In this document: in pieces, positions 1 through 12,440 of the stretch | Numbering within the stretch: position 1 is the stretch's first letter | Layout of the letters: each line of letters begins with the position of its first letter | Origin: Cerioporus squamosus | Lineage: Eukaryota > Basidiomycota > Agaricomycetes > Polyporales > Polyporaceae | Assembly: GCA_022592435.1 (NCBI GenBank) | Contig: JABYQS010000094.1 | Coordinates: forward strand, 62,001 to 126,000 | Direction of reading: 5' to 3' | Length of the DNA: 64,000 nt | Notes under the pieces: model-generated | The model's database searches: none | Told to the model about the DNA's origin: nothing | Seen by the model: the letters and a program-made list of their open reading frames with translations, nothing else | Made by a program: the position numbers and the translations under genes

Positions 1-2911
1 GGGCGTGGTGAAGACAACGAGCAGCGGGTTGTGTTCGTTGAGCTCAGTGCCCTGTGGGCGGCTAACTACTGTTTGATTGTGACAACTACCCAATTAGGAA
101 AGTCACAGTAAGAATCAGCATCGACCCGCCTCACTGGCAGTGGACGCCAGCATGGCAATTCAGATCCTACAGGATTAGCACACGCGGTTTCTGAGGGCCT
201 GGATAATAGATGCACCTATGGATTGAGATGCCTAAGTGACCTGTGGCATGATTCTGAGGCCGAGGCTTGTAACGAAGGCTCGCAAACTTCCTCATGGAGT
301 TATTCTCCGTTCCCCGACGGACGTAGTGACCCCGTCTGCTCTTCTGTAGTGGCCCATATATGATTTGGCCAGGAAGCCTCTCTCTCATTTCTCCGTAAAA
401 GACTCTTAGCGCTCCGATCTCGCCCGTACTCGGCGGAGCGTCCGCTCGGAGGCTGCACAAGCCTATCTCCAACTGGTTTCCCACTCAGAGGCCTCTCATG
501 CGCGATGCATCGCTCACCTCTCGTCACATGCAGTACGTTATCCAAAGAAAGTGCGCTGACATGCCTTGCTCCAAGTACCGCTGTCACCGATGGTACCTGG
601 GGCCGCCCCCCGACCAAGTGATGCCTCTCTTCTTGCCTCAGTCATTTCGTCGGCTTCCTTTGAGCCCTTGTCTTCTCTCGTCTTTCTCTGACAATCTCGT
701 CTTCCATATCTTGACAAATGACGGAACGCAGACACATCCTCCTAAACGAGCGCCTCCTGCGCTTAAAGACTGCCATGGACCGTGACAGGTTCACATCCAA
801 GGGGCAGCCTGTGGTCAATTATTATTTGAGCCACAAATTCGCTCATTGGACAGCTATCGGGGCACCGAGTACCTGGTACGTTCTCTTGCAGGTACTCTGG
901 CCATCGCTGTCAATGCGACACTTTACGCCTTCGAATTCGTCCTGCTCATTCCCCGGAACGTTAAAAAGGAGAGGCCCTAAAACGTGGGTTAGAGACACGA
1001 CGAAGTGAAGCCGTAGGGGGGAGCGTTTCTGAAGCGGGCACACGGTGGACTTGCGATCTATGCCCACAAGAAGCGGGGAAGAGTGCTCGACATGCTCGAC
1101 ATCGGCTCTCAAAAATGAGAAGCACTCGGGCTGGCCCGAACGTCTTGCTGCAGGAATGAAGGACATCGGCGAGCGCTTGGAACTGGAGAATCAAGAGCCC
1201 ATTCTCGTCATAGGCGACGAAGTGTCGACAAGCCAATGACGGGCTGCATGGACCGCGAGGCCATCGTGGACGAGGCTTGACACGCCGGACAGTTACCGCG
1301 GCTGGTAGAGGAACTTGCCTCCTATCGACCTGAAGTCGAAGGTCAGTCACTTGTCCAGTAGAGTCTTGAATGGAGAGCAGAGACGCACACACCGCCAGGG
1401 TATTCACCGGCACGACCGCCGCAAGCTGTCGGTGTATCAAGATGAATGCCGAAGTCCTGAATGACAGCGGACGCCAAAGGCGAAAGGGAATCTGTTGAGA
1501 AGACGGGTCATCGTTGCTGCTGCGTTGATGCCTTCTCATATGATCAACTTGGCTTGCTGACTGGTACCGATAAAGACGACAGACGCACACAACGCACCTG
1601 CGGAATGCAGCTTGCGAAATGCTCCCCCACTGCAGGGCAGGACGGTGCAGTGGTTGATGTTGAGAGCGCATCCTCAGGACAGCCAAGTAACCAATGACAG
1701 TCGAGACTCTGCATGACGTCCACTTCAAGATGGCAATGTTGGCTACAACAGGGTACAAGGGCTTCATCTCAGCTGGTCTCGTATGCTGACGTATACATGT
1801 ACTACTCACAATTAATTCCGTACCGTTGGACGACGTTGATCAGGCAGGGTTTCTTAGATCATCTCCTGGTGCTATCCTTCAAATCCAAGGCGCGTCGCGG
1901 CGTGCTGTAAGGTATGCGGTGCTTCAGCACTGGTATTTGTGGAGTAGGAGGACGATGAGACCCAACTTTCGCAGGTCGTCGACTCCTAATCCTTCCTCCC
2001 GGAGTCCTCCGTCTCAGCTGCCGCCTTGCGATGACTGCCACTGTGCTGAATGAACTTATACATACTCACACAGCATCGAGCGACACCATTTCGGGGCGTC
2101 GGTTGCAACTTTCCCCAGTCCTCCGGAGTTGCGATGTTCATGTCATCCATGGATCCAGTGGCCGCGGGGTACTTACGGTACTTTCTGCATACGTGGAGAG
2201 CTCTACCGGTCACCCGCCGTGCATTGCGGAACGTCATGGTGCCTTGAAAGGACTTGCTGCTCACAGTCGCATGTGAAGGGGAGTCGGTAGCCACTTTGGA
2301 ATCCGGTAATAGTAGTTCCTCCGCACTGAGATAGTACCGAGCGAGGTTCGTCTTTCGTCCATCCGCTCGTGCTTCGGAATAAGCACTACTGTATGGGCCG
2401 TTGTATACCGAGAAGCTCTAAGTGCGTACACTACAAGGTTGTCAGCTCGATGGTGGAAAACAAACGGAGCAAGGACTTATTGCAGCTGGGCGGGCTGCCG
2501 CGGCGGCCCGCCTCGGCGCCTCTACTCCCGTGAGCGTTCGAGGTGGAACTAGCGTTATGTACGATTATGGAGAGCGTTCTTGAAGACGAACGTCGATGTC
2601 GGACCACCTCGCACCGCGGAATCGGCAAGCCACAAGAGGACGACGGCTTGATGGGCGGTCGGCCACGGCTGGAGCTGGCCAGAGGAGCCAGAGCGGGGAG
2701 GAGCGGCACCAGCCACGTGAGACGATGAGAATATACGCTTAGCCGAGTCGTACGACGCGCCGTCAAAATGGTACAAAACCCGCTGGCCGCCAACCGTGGT
2801 CGCCACGGCGGTTGTCTCCTGCCCATCTTCCTCGAGTCCGAGCCCGACGTGTCGCGGACAGTCGCCAGACTTCAGCTCTAGCAGTCTCCCGCCCGCCGAC
2901 CGACGCCCGCC
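1..2911. other. Upstream region without a confident gene
   Basis: About 2.9 kb before ERG25. Stop codons are frequent in all frames and codon use is unlike the neighbouring genes. I see no conserved domain, tRNA, or array. Besides the weak exon candidate at 789-980, nothing here can be supported as coding. Confidence 0.5.
789..980 (+). other. Possible terminal exon of an unrecognised membrane protein
   Basis: An open frame of 63 codons follows an acceptor-like site (GACAG at 784-788) and ends at TAA 978-980. It holds a hydrophobic stretch suited to one membrane helix (residues about 35-55) followed by a basic tail ending KKERP, which would resemble a KKxx-type ER retrieval tail only loosely. 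Third positions are GC-rich like true genes nearby. No upstream exon or start could be assigned, and I do not recognise the family. It may equally be chance or a decayed gene end. Confidence 0.2.
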
Positions 2912-4093
2912 ATGAACTCGACAGCGCCCACCGGACACCCCACCGCGCAGCAGCTCTACGCGAACGCGGGCATCGACTTCTCCAACCTCTCCTGGCTGGA
3001 GGTGCAGTGGGCTGCCTGGTACCTGTGGATTGGCAACCCCATTATCGCGACGGGTCTCGCGAGCTTCTTGCTTCACGAGGTACGTGCGCGTTTTTCGCTC
3101 CCGGGGAGGTTCGCGAGTCCCAACTTGTTGCACAGATTGTCTACTTCGGCCGTTGCATACCATGGATCATCATCGACTCGATGCCGTACTTCAGGAAGTG
3201 GAAGCTCCAGCCCACGAAGATCCCCACAGCGCAGGAGCAGTGGGAGTGCACCAAGCAGGTCCTCTTCTCGCACTTCATGGTCGAACTCCCGGTGGTACGT
3301 GTCCTCTTTTCTGTCTAGCCTTCCAGTCCATATTTACGCCCGCGTAGATCTGGCTCTTCCACCCCATGGCTGAGTACTTCGGCATGTCCACCTGGCAGGT
3401 GCCCTTCCCCTCGTGGAAGAACCAGGCCGCCCAGGTCGCGTTCTTCTTCGTCTTCGAGGACATGTTCCACTTCTTCGCCCACCGCGCGCTCCACTGGGGT
3501 CCCCTCTACAAGAACATCCACAAGATCCACCACAAATACTCCGCGCCGTTCGGCCTCGCCGCAGAGTACGCGCACCCCGCGGAGGTCATGATCCTCGGTA
3601 CCGGCACGATCGCTGGCCCCATCCTCTACTGCGCCTTCCGCCGCGACCTCCACATCGTCACCGTCTACATCTGGATCATCCTGCGTCTCTTCCAAGCTGT
3701 CGACGCCCACAGCGGCTATGGTGAGTCTCATATCTTGCGTCGTCGCTTGTCCCACATGAAGTCTCACATCTCTGTCCCTGTCTCGCAGACTTCCCGTGGT
3801 CGCTGCAGCACATCCTGCCCTTCTGGTCCGGCGCCGAGCACCACGACTTCCACCACATGGCGTTCGTGAACAACTTCTCGACGTCCTTCCGGTGGTTCGA
3901 CCACCTCTTCGGCACCGACGACAAGTACCGCGAGTACCGCAAGCGCGTCACCGCCATGAAGAAGCTCAATCTCTCCGCGGAGGAGTACGCCGCGATGGAG
4001 CGCAAGATGATGCTCGAGGCGGAGCAGGAGGGGCTCCGCGCAGAGGCCGAGGTCGAGGCGTACTCGTTCACCGGCAAGCAAAAGACGGCGTGA
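2912..4093 (+). CDS. ERG25: C-4 methylsterol oxidase (sterol desaturase family)
   Basis: ER membrane di-iron enzyme that oxidises the C-4 methyl groups of 4,4-dimethylzymosterol in ergosterol synthesis. Four exons: 2912-3079, 3136-3294, 3348-3720 and 3789-4093, giving 334 residues, close to the usual 300-340. All introns are 50-70 nt GT-AG. The fatty-acid-hydroxylase histidine boxes are all present: HRALH and HKIHH in exon 3, and HDFHH in exon 4. Hydrophobic segments flank them ([16 protein letters not shown] near the N-terminus). The C-terminus is charged and ends TGKQKTA, with no classic KKxx signal. The start is the first ATG of the conserved frame. The identity rests on the box spacing and the neighbouring residues typical of Erg25. 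The gene converges on GPI18. Confidence 0.95.
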
Positions 4094-4641
4094 GCCCCGA
4101 GGGCCGTGTCGGGTTGGATTTCTTGGATCATGGGTATTATCACGCCGCATATTAGAGACACGTCTATCACTGCTATAATCACATAATGTAAACTCTCAAA
4201 GCTCTTACGTGGGGTCGCTATGACTGCATCGACGATCTCCAGCCTAGGTATCTACGCTTTAGCTTGCATTGACAGTGTTCGACTCTCAGTATACACGTAA
4301 GATGCGCTCGCAGGCTATCAGTAACATACAATGATGCGAATACTCTGCTCGGGGTAATGGTGCTGGGACTACCGCTACACATCGGTGTATACGAAGAGAC
4401 ATATCAGCGGGACGAGGCGAAGGGTAGGTTCGTCAGGGCGATACTTCCTGAGGAACAGTTCTCAGACTCTCAGGACTCAATGACAAAGTCCGCTATGATA
4501 TATGGCTGATTCGCAGGGGACGTCTGTCGCGAACACCAGCACGAACACTGTAACTGGTTATTTCATCTCCTGCACACAGTCCGTCGTGACTAACGAACCT
4601 CATATCTCCGCACCACAACCGTACACAGACCGACAGATGCG
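4094..4641. other. Convergent spacer between ERG25 and GPI18
   Basis: 548 nt holding the 3' ends of two convergent genes. No ORF with domain content was seen. It should contain both polyadenylation regions, but no specific signal stands out. Confidence 0.5.
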
Positions 4642-6232
4642 TTACGCGGGAGGCAAGAACGCCCCCCACAGCACACAACTGACAGTACCCCAAACCACGC
4701 TCCATCCGATCCACCACTTCCCTAGGACCGGACGCTCAACCAGGAGCCACGCAGCTGCCCAGTACAACACAGGCATCGAGGCGGCCTGGCGTAGCACGAT
4801 CTGCGTGTGCGAGGCGAAGAGCAGCAGGAGGGTCATGAGGAGCCCGTGGATCGCATGGGGGGCGATGGAGGGATTGAGGAACGCCGTGAGCGTGTGCGGT
4901 GCTCCTGAGTGCGGTCGGTTGTGAATGTCGTCGACTCCCCCGCCCGCCCTCTTCTCCGACGCCGTGTCCTCGTCCTCTGGCGCGGGCATGTGCGCGGTTC
5001 GCGAAGAGACCCCGAAGGCAAAGTCGCGCAGGCGGGGAAAGAGTGCGGCGCGGAGGTAGTATAAAGTGAATGTGAGTAGCAGGACGAGGGCGGGGCGGCG
5101 ATGACGAAGTTCGGGAGCTGCGAAACTGTCCAATAGCGCATGAAGCCGACGTTCCAGTACTTCGACTGCACGTAGGTGTAGATCGAAGGCGGGAAGGCGT
5201 TGCACCATGGTGCGAGTTCGACCGCGTTCGTGCAAAAGGCCCGGTACGCGGAGTATTGGTGGTAGACGAAGGGGGCGACCGTCAGCGCAGATAGCAGGAG
5301 AGCGTACGTGGCTCTCCAGAGAGAGATCTGGCATGGTGTCAGTCGATCAAGCTGGGTTTCGGTGGAGGAGGACGCACACCTTCTTATGGTTGAGGAAAGG
5401 ATCGACGAGCATGCACCAGAGAATGAATCCGGATAGGAAGATACCGTTTGAACGGAATGTGCATGCTAGTATGAACGAGCATGTTGCGTGAAGCCACCGG
5501 CCCCGGGCGCAATATAGCATCCCTAAACGAGGGGTGAGTCAGTGGGTTGATCCCTCATCGTAGGATGTCTCGTCCGCGGACGAAGTGGGGCTAACTACCC
5601 ATGGTATGCATAGCATGATTGAGAGGGACAATAGGGTGACGAAGAGACGTTCTCACCTGTGTACGAGAGATATGTGAAGAACGGTTCAGCATAGCCAGCC
5701 AACCGAAGCGTCACCGGACTGCTCGGCAACAGAGACAGCAACGCAGCGAGAAACGCCGCATTGCGCGAGCCCAAGTGTAACAGAGAGAGGTCATACAGTC
5801 TCAACGCAGAGAGCACAGACGGAATCAAAGAAACTAGGCATCCGAGTAGACACTCTCCCATCCTGACGAGGGAGGATGCACCAAAGAACGACGAGGCTTC
5901 GTCGATCAGCCTTACCCGTAATCCGCATGACGAACGGAGATCCGGGAAAGAACGCCCACTGGTATTCGTACGTGTATCCCTCCTGTGCGATGGACGCGAA
6001 GTGGAACGCGTCCCATCGCAGAACTGGTCGAGGCGAGGACGTGCCGGAGCGAGAATCGTCCATCTTCGGGTGGGGGTAGCACCACGCGGGGTGACGAGTC
6101 AAAGAGAGGGAGTTGAGCAGCGGCAACGGTAAGTAGCAACGTGGCTAACGTCGCCGTAGCGGATGCCACCGCCAGTATACGCCTGCGGTGTGCGTCGGAC
6201 GCAAGTGCGGGTTGTTTCGCTGCTAGTGACAT
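4642..6232 (-). CDS. GPI18: GPI mannosyltransferase 2 (PIG-V/Gpi18), reading frame broken
   Basis: ER multi-pass enzyme (GT76) that adds the second mannose to the GPI-anchor core. Starts at ATG 6232. Exons are about 6232-5657, 5522-5380 and 5327-4642, with introns 5656-5523 and 5379-5328. Family blocks are clear: RWDAFHFASIAQEGY followed by EYQWAFFPGSP, then LLPSSPVTLR and GYAEPFFTYLSYTG, then RSNGIF, then KYWNVGFMRYW and QLPNFVIAAP, with a final LWGAFLPPA. However, the frame changes three times without a normal intron: near 6072-6076 (GGGGG), near 5915-5920 (CCC), and near 5092-5095 (GGGG). All three segments keep family-like sequence, so sequence error is more likely than true decay. The first two breaks could formally be read as 22-nt and 19-nt GT-AG introns, which is unlikely. 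Confidence 0.85.
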
Positions 6233-9200
6233 GGCGAGCCTGCATTCAAGCCAATGGTCAAACATCGGACAATAGTCCACAAGTAACATACTCACCTAAT
6301 GCAAATGTGTTGCAGATGGTCTATGATGATGCAGCAAGCCACATTCTCGCTGAAGAGACCCAAGCAGTAGAGTGTCGGATGCAAAGTTCAGTTCACCTCT
6401 TCAAGTGGGACGGCCCGGGAAGTGTTCGCTGTTAGGTTGAACAAGCGCTGACACCGCCTCCGTCGGTGGCGCATATCGTGCTAGGGCGTGGGCCTTCGCC
6501 CATCATGCACTTCCTCGACGAACTACTTATCTTCAACCCTTCGGCGAAGCCTCATGGCTTTAGGGAATAGTATATACCCAACGCGGATTTCATGCCATTC
6601 AATATGTCAATCTCAAGCTCACGATAACGAAGCGTTTGCCGCGACTCTCGGAGGCTCTCCGCGCGTTCGCCACCATCACATGTACCTCGTATCCGATCCC
6701 GGTCCTCCCGCCGACCATGAAAGCCTCGAAGAGACTCAGGAACAACTTTCCGAGGGGGCTGGGCGGCGTGTCCACCGCAACTTCCACAGATGGGCGGCGG
6801 TTCACGCACACGACCAGGACGCGCGGCTCTTCAGTAAGTACTTCTCATACCTTCAAGTTCAAAAGATCCCCTCAAGCTCACGTGTGCTCGTTGATACGTA
6901 TAGCATGTTTTGTCTTCCAAGCTCTAGGTGCCTTGTCGTGACAGACATCAGACTACTTGGCCAGGCGGCGACCTCCGGTCCATACACTCCTATGTACACT
7001 TCGGGCCAGTTCCCGCACCAGCGGGGCGCCCAGCAATCTCAGACCGCCTCCTCAAATCCACAAGGCACAAAGTGACAAACCAAGCCCAGCGCGGATGCGC
7101 GCCAAGTAGACGAATCCCTGTCGGTCGAGCGGACAACAGCCATCGAAGCCTATCTCATATTCCGCGTTGCCGGGTTATTGATCTTCACCCGTTCACGGCC
7201 TGGAACCGAGGGTATCGCGTGCCAAGGTACGCCTCCTACTCATTCTCTCCAAGTCTACCGTGCTCATTACTCTCTGGCAATGGGTGGACTGCGCGGGGTC
7301 TCGTGGGTCTCGGTCCAACGAGTTCCTGGACACGGTCGCTTAGCGACTCCGAAGGGGCTCAGACGTTCAGTAGAAGCCCTATCCGCGATCGGAGTCGTCT
7401 CCCTGCGTCTCCATGCATTCACCAGTACTTGCCATGAATAATCCTCCCCCGCAACCCGCAATCCGCGCGTTGCATACGTATGTATGTAGCATGGGACTCG
7501 ACTCTTCCTCTGCACATTGGTGGCAACACCGTGAACAAGCCGTCGCCCTCCGTCGCCATGGTCCTGCACTACTCAGCTGCTTCCCAATATATTTCCTCCA
7601 AGTTCTGTCTCTCTTCTCTCTTCTCTTTCTGTTTTCAGTTTCTGACCTGCCTGCATTATGGAACACAGACAGGCTTCCAGATCTCCAAGGCCGTCTTTTC
7701 CCGTCGTACGTTCGCAGGTCCGCAGTTCTAGTGCGCGCGTTCCCGCCGGCACGCACCAAGCCGTGAAGCCTTCAGGAACACCGACAGCCAAGCTAAGCCC
7801 GACTGTGCCACATCCGCTGTGCCACCGTAACACTGAGCAGATACCCGACTTGGGCAGACTTGGGCCTGTCTGTCGTCTTCCCAACGTCGACCGTCTTCGG
7901 TCGATCGTGACGGTACCGTATCACTGAAGGCCGAGTTCGTGCATGTGGCGCCGCGTCCTGGCCGCCGGGAAGTCAACGGCGCTGATGGGCCATGTTCGCA
8001 GCGGCTTCCACGACCTCATGGCGTCGACGGTCGTGTGAAGCAAGCATACGCCTGCTGTCAGGACTCACAATTCGCTGATGTGCGATGCGCACTTTCAGGC
8101 CATGGTAACACTGCACAGATAGCAAGACGGTGATGTTAGAGGCGTACCGTGGCTCTCCGAATCCTCTGGAACACTGCACGGCCTGAAGAGGACCTGCCGC
8201 GATTACGGTACTGATTCCGTAGCCAACGGTTGTGCACCGCACACGCGAGCGGTCGTGCGCGCAGATGTGAGTGGAGAACTGCACATGCGCATGTGGTGAT
8301 GCGAGCTCGTGTACGAAGACTCCGTACCTCTCACCTGGGGCCCGCATCCGTTTCGAGATGTAACCGGCAGGGTGATTCGCGGGACGCACATCAGATGGGC
8401 TAGAAGTACCCGAGGGTTCCCCACACAAGGCGGGAAGGCTAGAAGGCATGGCTGGAGGATGATTTCTGGTCGTGGTCTGTTTCTGGAGTCGAACATGGTC
8501 TGTTCATCACCCCATGAATATACAGCTAACACGCGTACTCGGGGGCAAAGTCCCTCGCGAGTCTTCGCGGATTGATGTTGTGGCGTCTGCGATGTGCACC
8601 TGCCGCATTCCACCGCTGTGGAAGTGAAGCGAAAAGGAGAGCATAGAATGCGACCTTCGATCATGTCGCGGGACTATCAAACCGCCCATGCAGTCGTCCA
8701 CGAGCTATACATGACTTCCGTCCGATAGCCGGCCGCTGACAGACTCGAATGTTAGGGCACGACTGCCGCGACTTCACTGCACTGGAGGCGCATGTTGCGA
8801 TAACGAGCTTGCAGATTTTGGAATAACGAGCAGGTTTAGGAATCAGGAACGCTGCCAGTACTCTCTTGGGACTCACAGGGGAAGGCTGTCAAATCTCTGC
8901 GCAAATCGCACGGACTGGATCGGGCTCTCGATCCAGCGCTGTGCATGATCGGTAACCTCGTGGAGACTCCGGAAGACTCATCACGAACGGACGCTTCCGC
9001 GAGATACGGCTTTGCGTGAGTTGCAGACAGTAAAGAGCCCGCTTCGCACGAACGTCGAGGTTATGTCGCGGTTGGTGGGCATGAGACGGCATGGGGTGCA
9101 CCGGGATGGCTGTGGGGCGGAGGTGCGGAAGCCGGGGATAGCAAGACGCCGCGCTCCGAGGGCGATAGTGGACGGGGAGCGCCGGTGGACGGGGATCTAG

Positions 9201-9359
9201 CCGAGTGGCTGAGTGGGAGATCTATTCGAATTTTGCCTAGTGGATCTCAGCTTGAGAAAGGTTTAGCAGCTCTTATCGAGGGCCATGATGCGATAAAATG
9301 CCCAAGAGCCGGGTGCGCGCCCCCCGCATCTCCTCATCGCGTTTTTGCACGCCTCAACC
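6233..9359. other. Intergenic region between GPI18 and the AzgA permease
   Basis: About 3.1 kb between two divergent starts. Several ORFs of 60-190 codons occur on both strands (for example 6488-7075 +), but none shows a domain, a family motif, or an intron pattern consistent with a gene. A TATA-like ATAGTATATACCC lies near 6565-6578 with no coding region I can attach to it. I see nothing supportable. Confidence 0.4.
9293..9299 (+). promoter_or_regulatory. TATA-like element upstream of azgA
   Basis: ATAAAAT lies about 60 nt before the azgA ATG at 9360. It is a weak match to a TATA box; its position is suitable but function is inferred. Confidence 0.3.
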
Positions 9360-12300
9360 ATGGTCAGCTTCACAGACAGGTTGAATGCCCAGGTGCGTTC
9401 GCCTTGCTCGTCGTGCGCGGCGTTGTGCTCAACGTTCGCAGGTCGCGGACTCCTTCGTCGGGAGGTACTTCCGCCTGGAAGGCTCCGGTCACCCGAAGGA
9501 GCGTGAAGGGTCTCGGTTCTTGGTGCGTCGCTTCCCTCTCCCCGCTCTCCTCTCTCCTCACCACCACCACCATGCTAGACCGAGATTCGCGCTGGCATTA
9601 CAACATGGGTGAGTACGATGTTCGACTTCTGCGAGTCACACGAGTCCTTAATTTGCCCATGAACAGGCTGCTATGGCGTACATTGTGCGTAGCTTATCCA
9701 AAACCGCATATATGCTCGTTGTGCTCAAGATATTACCCTACTGCTTAGATCTCCGTAAACGCGTCCATCCTCAAGGACTCCGGAGGAACTTGCGAGTGCC
9801 CTGCTGGCGACGGGTGTCTCACCGACCCAACATACACGGCGTGTCTCGCTGACGTTCAACGGGACCTCATCACTACCACCGCCGCCGTCTCGGCTCTCGC
9901 TTCTTTCTTGATGGGTGCGCTTGCGAACTTGCCAGTTGGAATGGCCCCTGGTTTGGGCTTGAACGCATATGTGAGTACCCTTCCGTCCCGTCATCGAACA
10001 TATACTCCCCCGTTCTTTTTCTTGTCGGTCGTGCTTGTCTACGAGGTGTCCGTGCCCTCGGGAAGCATGACGTCTCTGGCGCATGGACAAAGTTGGTCTT
10101 CCACGATCGATTTCACATGCACTTTGTGCTGCATTTGAGGCAGACGGGACGTCTATCGCCAGTCATCGCCAGTCCACGACCCTGCCTCACACGTAGGGGA
10201 ACCTGCCGCACCATCGGGTTTGCACGGTCGGTGTTGCAGCAGTTCCGTTGAGACGGGGCAACTTCTTGTCAGTTCGTCCACGCGAGACGTCTTTCCGCCG
10301 CATTATCGCATCTATACCTCGTCCGCAACCGTGGAGAGTACTTCGTACTCGTTGCGAATTTGCCTTTTGTCGTCATCTTGCGCAATAGTCACTGTATGCG
10401 ATTGGTGCGACGGCACTAGCATCGAAACCAGACAACGGTTGAGGGTGGGGTGGAGAAGCGCCTCGCGCGTTGTAAGGCATCCTTTTCTCCTCCGCCCCAG
10501 CATCCTCTAGTTTCTCGACTTGCAGGTCTCTCATGAGCTGCTGTCGCGAGACGGCTTTCGAGCGCATATAGCCACCCTTCAGGCTGCCTCTTGTCCCCCG
10601 TCATTGGAAGGACCCTGATAGTTTGGTGTCGAGACTACATTCGTTCCGAGGCTCGCAACTCTGGTACGAACAGTACTAATCTGTACATTACCCTCGTAGC
10701 TCGCATACTCGGTCGTTGGGTTCCATGGCTCAGGCCTCATCACATATAGGGAGGCGATGGCCGCGGTCTTCATGGAAGGGTACGTGTGTGTGATTCCTGG
10801 GATCTAAGCTCTCGATACTGATTGCGTTCTGCGCCAGGTGGATCTTCTTCATTCTTTCGCTTTTGGGTCTCCGTCAATGGTTGGCGCGCATCATGCCCCA
10901 GTCGCTCGTCATGGCGGTGGGTGCCGGTATCGGTCTTTTCATCGCATTCGTCGGATTGTGTGAGTATTTCTCTCTCAGTGGGGTAATAGCCGTGGTTGCG
11001 GATAGGTGGTCGTGCGCCAGGTACCGGGTCTGCGTGCATGTTGGCTCCGACCCGCCTATCTAGGCACGCGTCGCCGCTGCGTGCGCAGTGTGCTAGACCC
11101 CACCGAAATCTAGATGTTATCGTGTTGCTGACCGCATTATGTTACAGCATCGGGCGGTCTCTTCGTCATCGGTGGCGACACTACCAACTTCGTCGGGCTC
11201 GGTGGCTGCAACCCGGAAGACTTCCTCTCTGACGATCTCCCGTACTACTGTAACTCTCGGGTCATGCGGAGTCCGACAATGTGGCTCGGTATCTTCGTTG
11301 GCGGGTGCGTGCCTTGGTTCGTGAACATGGGGCTGGAGCGCTAATTACATCTGCCTATCGGACAGCATCCTCACCGTGTTCCTGATGCTTTACCGCGTCA
11401 AGGGTGCTATCCTCATTGGCATCGTCATCACCTCTATCATCTCGTGGCCGCGCTCGACGGCAGTCACGTACTTCCCACACACCGAGGCCGGCGACGCCGC
11501 GTTTGACTTCTTCAAGCAGGTCGTGACCTTCTGGCCGTTGAAGACTGTCGGGAACGCACTTGACGTCAGTACTCCATATCCTCCATCCACTAGGCGGTTG
11601 ACAGCTGACGCTCGATCGGTCTCTAGTACAGCTATGGCAACGGCCGTGTATGGTATGCGCTTGTCACCTTCCTCTATGTCGATATCCTCGGTAAGTCCTA
11701 ACGACTCTGTATGCGGCACGCGTGTTGACGTCTGTGCAGACACGACTGGTACCCTGTACTCTATGGCCAAGTTTGCTGGCCTCCGTGACCCTGTCACGCT
11801 CGACTTCGAGAACTCCACCATCGCGTACTGCGTCGACGCGTTCTCCATCTCCATGGGTGCGCTCATGGGTACCTCGCCCGTCACGGCCTTCATCGAGTCC
11901 GCCACCGGTATTGCTGAGGGTGGCAGGACCGGCATCACCGCGATGGTCACCGGGATCATGTTCTTCATCTCCGTGTTCTTCGCGCCCATCTTTGCGTCGA
12001 TTCCACCATGGGCGACAGGCGGCGCGCTCGTCATCGTCGGCTCGCTCATGATCCGCAATGCGCGCGAGATCAACTGGGACTATGTCGGCGACGCCGTGCC
12101 CGCCTTCCTCACGGTCATCATCATCCCCCTCACGTACAACATCGCGTACGGCGTCATCGCCGGCATCATCTCGTACGTCCTGCTCAACGGCGGCGCGTGG
12201 GTCCTCCGCAAGGCCACAGGCGGCCGCCTCGTCCCGCCCAACTACGACATGGCCGAGACGTGGGTCATCCCGCCCGGCGGCATCGTCCCCGGGTGGGTCA

Positions 12301-12440
12301 AGGCGCTCACCGGCCGCGGCACGTCCCAGCACGACGTCCCGCTCGAGCCGCGCGAGTCGCCGTCGCTCGACGAGCGCTCGCACACCAAGGGCAGTCTCAC
12401 GATGTCCGAGGTCAACCAGCTCCCGTCGGGTCGGCAATGA
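9360..12440 (+). CDS. azgA: AzgA-type purine (adenine/hypoxanthine/guanine) permease
   Basis: Plasma-membrane proton symporter for purine bases of the AzgA family. Eleven exons were traced: 9360-9392, 9442-9522, 9579-9608, 9667-9684, 9749-9970, 10700-10779, 10838-10959, 11148-11304, 11366-11564, 11627-11690 and 11740-12440. They keep one frame and give 568 residues, the usual length. Landmarks: [15 protein letters not shown] near the N-terminus, [58 protein letters not shown], and in the last exon [20 protein letters not shown] followed by [13 protein letters not shown]. Hydrophobic segments run throughout. Exon 4 is only 18 nt (AAMAYI), and intron 5 (9971-10699, 729 nt) is more than ten times the local norm. 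The tail is hydrophilic, as in fungal homologues. Confidence 0.95.
9971..10699 (+). other. Unusually long intron of azgA
   Basis: This intron joins GLGLNAY to LAYSVVGF in frame, yet is 729 nt where neighbours are about 50-60 nt (one is 188 nt). Its ends are GTGAGT and CTCGTAG. No ORF with recognisable content, terminal repeats, or RNA structure is obvious in it. It may be expanded by an old insertion. Confidence 0.7.

Noticed and set aside
961..1809. A 282-codon minus-strand ORF in the first intergenic region
   Set aside because: No domain, Arg/Ser/Pro composition typical of random GC-rich ORFs, and no intron structure as in real genes here.
9196..9275. tRNA-Ser/Leu-like start GATCTAGCCGAGTGGCTGAGTGGG
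   Set aside because: No acceptor-stem partner, no B box, and no cloverleaf can be formed.
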